Under the pieces are notes generated by a model. The model made no database searches. It saw only the letters and a list, made by a program, of their open reading frames with translations, and had not been told where the DNA came from. Below are positions 24,519 to 25,114 of a stretch of DNA of 25,114 nucleotides, piece by piece. The position numbers were made by a program, and so were the translations under genes. Source of the DNA: Planctomycetota bacterium (GTDB lineage Bacteria; Planctomycetota; Planctomycetia; Planctomycetales; Planctomycetaceae); assembly GCA_014584345.1 (NCBI GenBank), contig JACTNB010000010.1:1-25114 (forward strand). The letters are read 5' to 3'. Within the stretch, counting starts at the first letter, position 1. Each line of letters begins with the position of its first letter.

Positions 24519-24790
24519 TCAAGACGCTCCGCGAACCCTACTCCAATAGAGACTTTTTGTAACGTGCTGTTTGGCAGTAAGTTACAGAGTTCGCGCCCCG
24601 TATGGTGGCCCCCAAACCTGACGAGACCATTTTCGAAACTGGATCAATTGAGTTAACAGAAGTCGAGTCCGAGAGGCTTTTTGGCAAATAACGGAGACTT
24701 TTCGGGGGGCTTCTCGGTCGCCAGAACACTGTTTCGCAGGGGTGTTGAACAGGCGCCCGTTCGAGACTTGTTGCTAACCAGTCGATCCCG
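24519..24790. other. non-coding stretch at island's right side
   Basis: 272 bases without a recognised gene. It contains an inverted repeat TGTAAC/GTTACA (24558-24563 and 24581-24586) and a longer imperfect one (24669-24677 with 24709-24717). Cotransporter similarity stops at about 24518, so a deletion or element border lies here. I looked for a copy of the tRNA-Ser 3' end that would mark the right attachment site and did not see one. Confidence 0.35.
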
Positions 24791-25114
24791 TTAGGATTTC
24801 TGCCAGCGTCGTTCCCCGTTCGGGGTGCAAAAATATTGTGCGGTCACGGGAGGACCGTTGATAGTATCGACTGTCCTGGCAAAACGATACATTTCAATAC
24901 GCTTTAATTCGGCTGCATCAAATTTCTGATCACGATAAAAATCTTCTGGGGTCATGCCTTGACGGCCGGTTTTCCACTCCGCTTCGACACTGTCAGAGTA
25001 TTCCCATTTTCTGCAGTAGTTGCGGGCCTCAACTTTAATGCCCTCTTCCCATTCAGACAATGTCGAATAGAAGGGAAAACGATAATTCCAGGCCGAGTAC
25101 CAGAAGCTCTCTTC
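24791..25114 (-). CDS. unrecognised protein, C-terminal part (runs off window)
   Basis: The minus-strand frame is open from the window edge to the stop at 24791, 107 residues visible. The fragment is rich in Trp, Tyr, Glu and Arg (for example EESFWYSAWNYRFPFY, then SEWEEGIKVEARNYC and GMTPEDFYRDQKFDAAELKR) and ends with PNGERRWQKS. There is no membrane segment in the visible part. I do not recognise a family. Its composition is that of a real soluble protein. The start lies outside the window. Confidence 0.5.
   Translation of the reverse strand, partial: EESFWYSAWNYRFPFYSTLSEWEEGIKVEARNYCRKWEYSDSVEAEWKTGRQGMTPEDFYRDQKFDAAELKRIEMYRFARTVDTINGPPVTAQYFCTPNGERRWQKS

Noticed and set aside
24538..24729. 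Minus-strand open frame of 63 codons between the island remnant and the edge gene
   Set aside because: Ser-rich, no motif and no Shine-Dalgarno sequence. More likely non-coding or debris of an element border.

Overview
The window looks like chromosomal DNA of a GC-rich Gram-negative-type bacterium, most likely a planctomycete. This rests on the style of the proteins (a bicupin, a PhyH-type dioxygenase and HEAT-repeat proteins in a catabolic operon, small lipoprotein-like proteins, a solitary GroES with an acidic tail) and on the type of IS3 and IS30 sequences present. The assignment is an inference from reading, not from a database comparison.

Left part (1 to about 17.0 kb). After a short stretch holding a decayed IS30-type transposase start, there is a divergent catabolic locus. 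On the minus strand lies a two-gene unit, a gentisate-dioxygenase-like bicupin followed by an LctP-family lactate/glycolate permease. Facing away from it on the plus strand is a nine-gene run from 3550 to 13207: sodium:solute symporter, aldehyde dehydrogenase, fold-III PLP enzyme of the D-serine dehydratase/D-threonine aldolase family, 3-hydroxyacyl-CoA-dehydrogenase-like enzyme, HpcH/HpaI aldolase, aldo/keto reductase, PhyH-type Fe(II)/2-oxoglutarate oxygenase, an exported HEAT-repeat protein and a short-chain dehydrogenase. Four of the junctions overlap by 4 or 13 bp, so much of the run is translationally coupled. Together they look like uptake and stepwise oxidation and aldol cleavage of a small hydroxylated organic acid, sugar acid or amino acid. 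I cannot name the substrate. No regulator is encoded nearby. Downstream are a large MMPL/RND exporter and a GroES-like co-chaperonin with an inverted repeat right before its start codon.

Middle (17.0 to 18.2 kb). A small lipoprotein-like gene, a small conserved-looking hypothetical gene, and a clear tRNA-Ser(GGA) followed by a Rho-independent terminator.

Right part (18.2 to about 24.6 kb). Everything next to the tRNA-Ser is on the minus strand and looks like a partly decayed mobile island. It starts with an in-frame chimera of an IS3 OrfA and a tyrosine-recombinase catalytic domain. Then come a BON-like protein, a truncated and frameshifted acetyl-CoA hydrolase, an intact glycogen phosphorylase, a second BON-like protein, csrA, and a remnant in which a Na+/phosphate cotransporter is fused in frame to a polyphosphate kinase 2 that is itself frameshifted. 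The cargo theme is carbon and phosphate storage and energy stress. The intact members are glycogen phosphorylase, csrA and the two BON genes. The last 300 bases hold the 3' part of an unrecognised gene that runs off the window.
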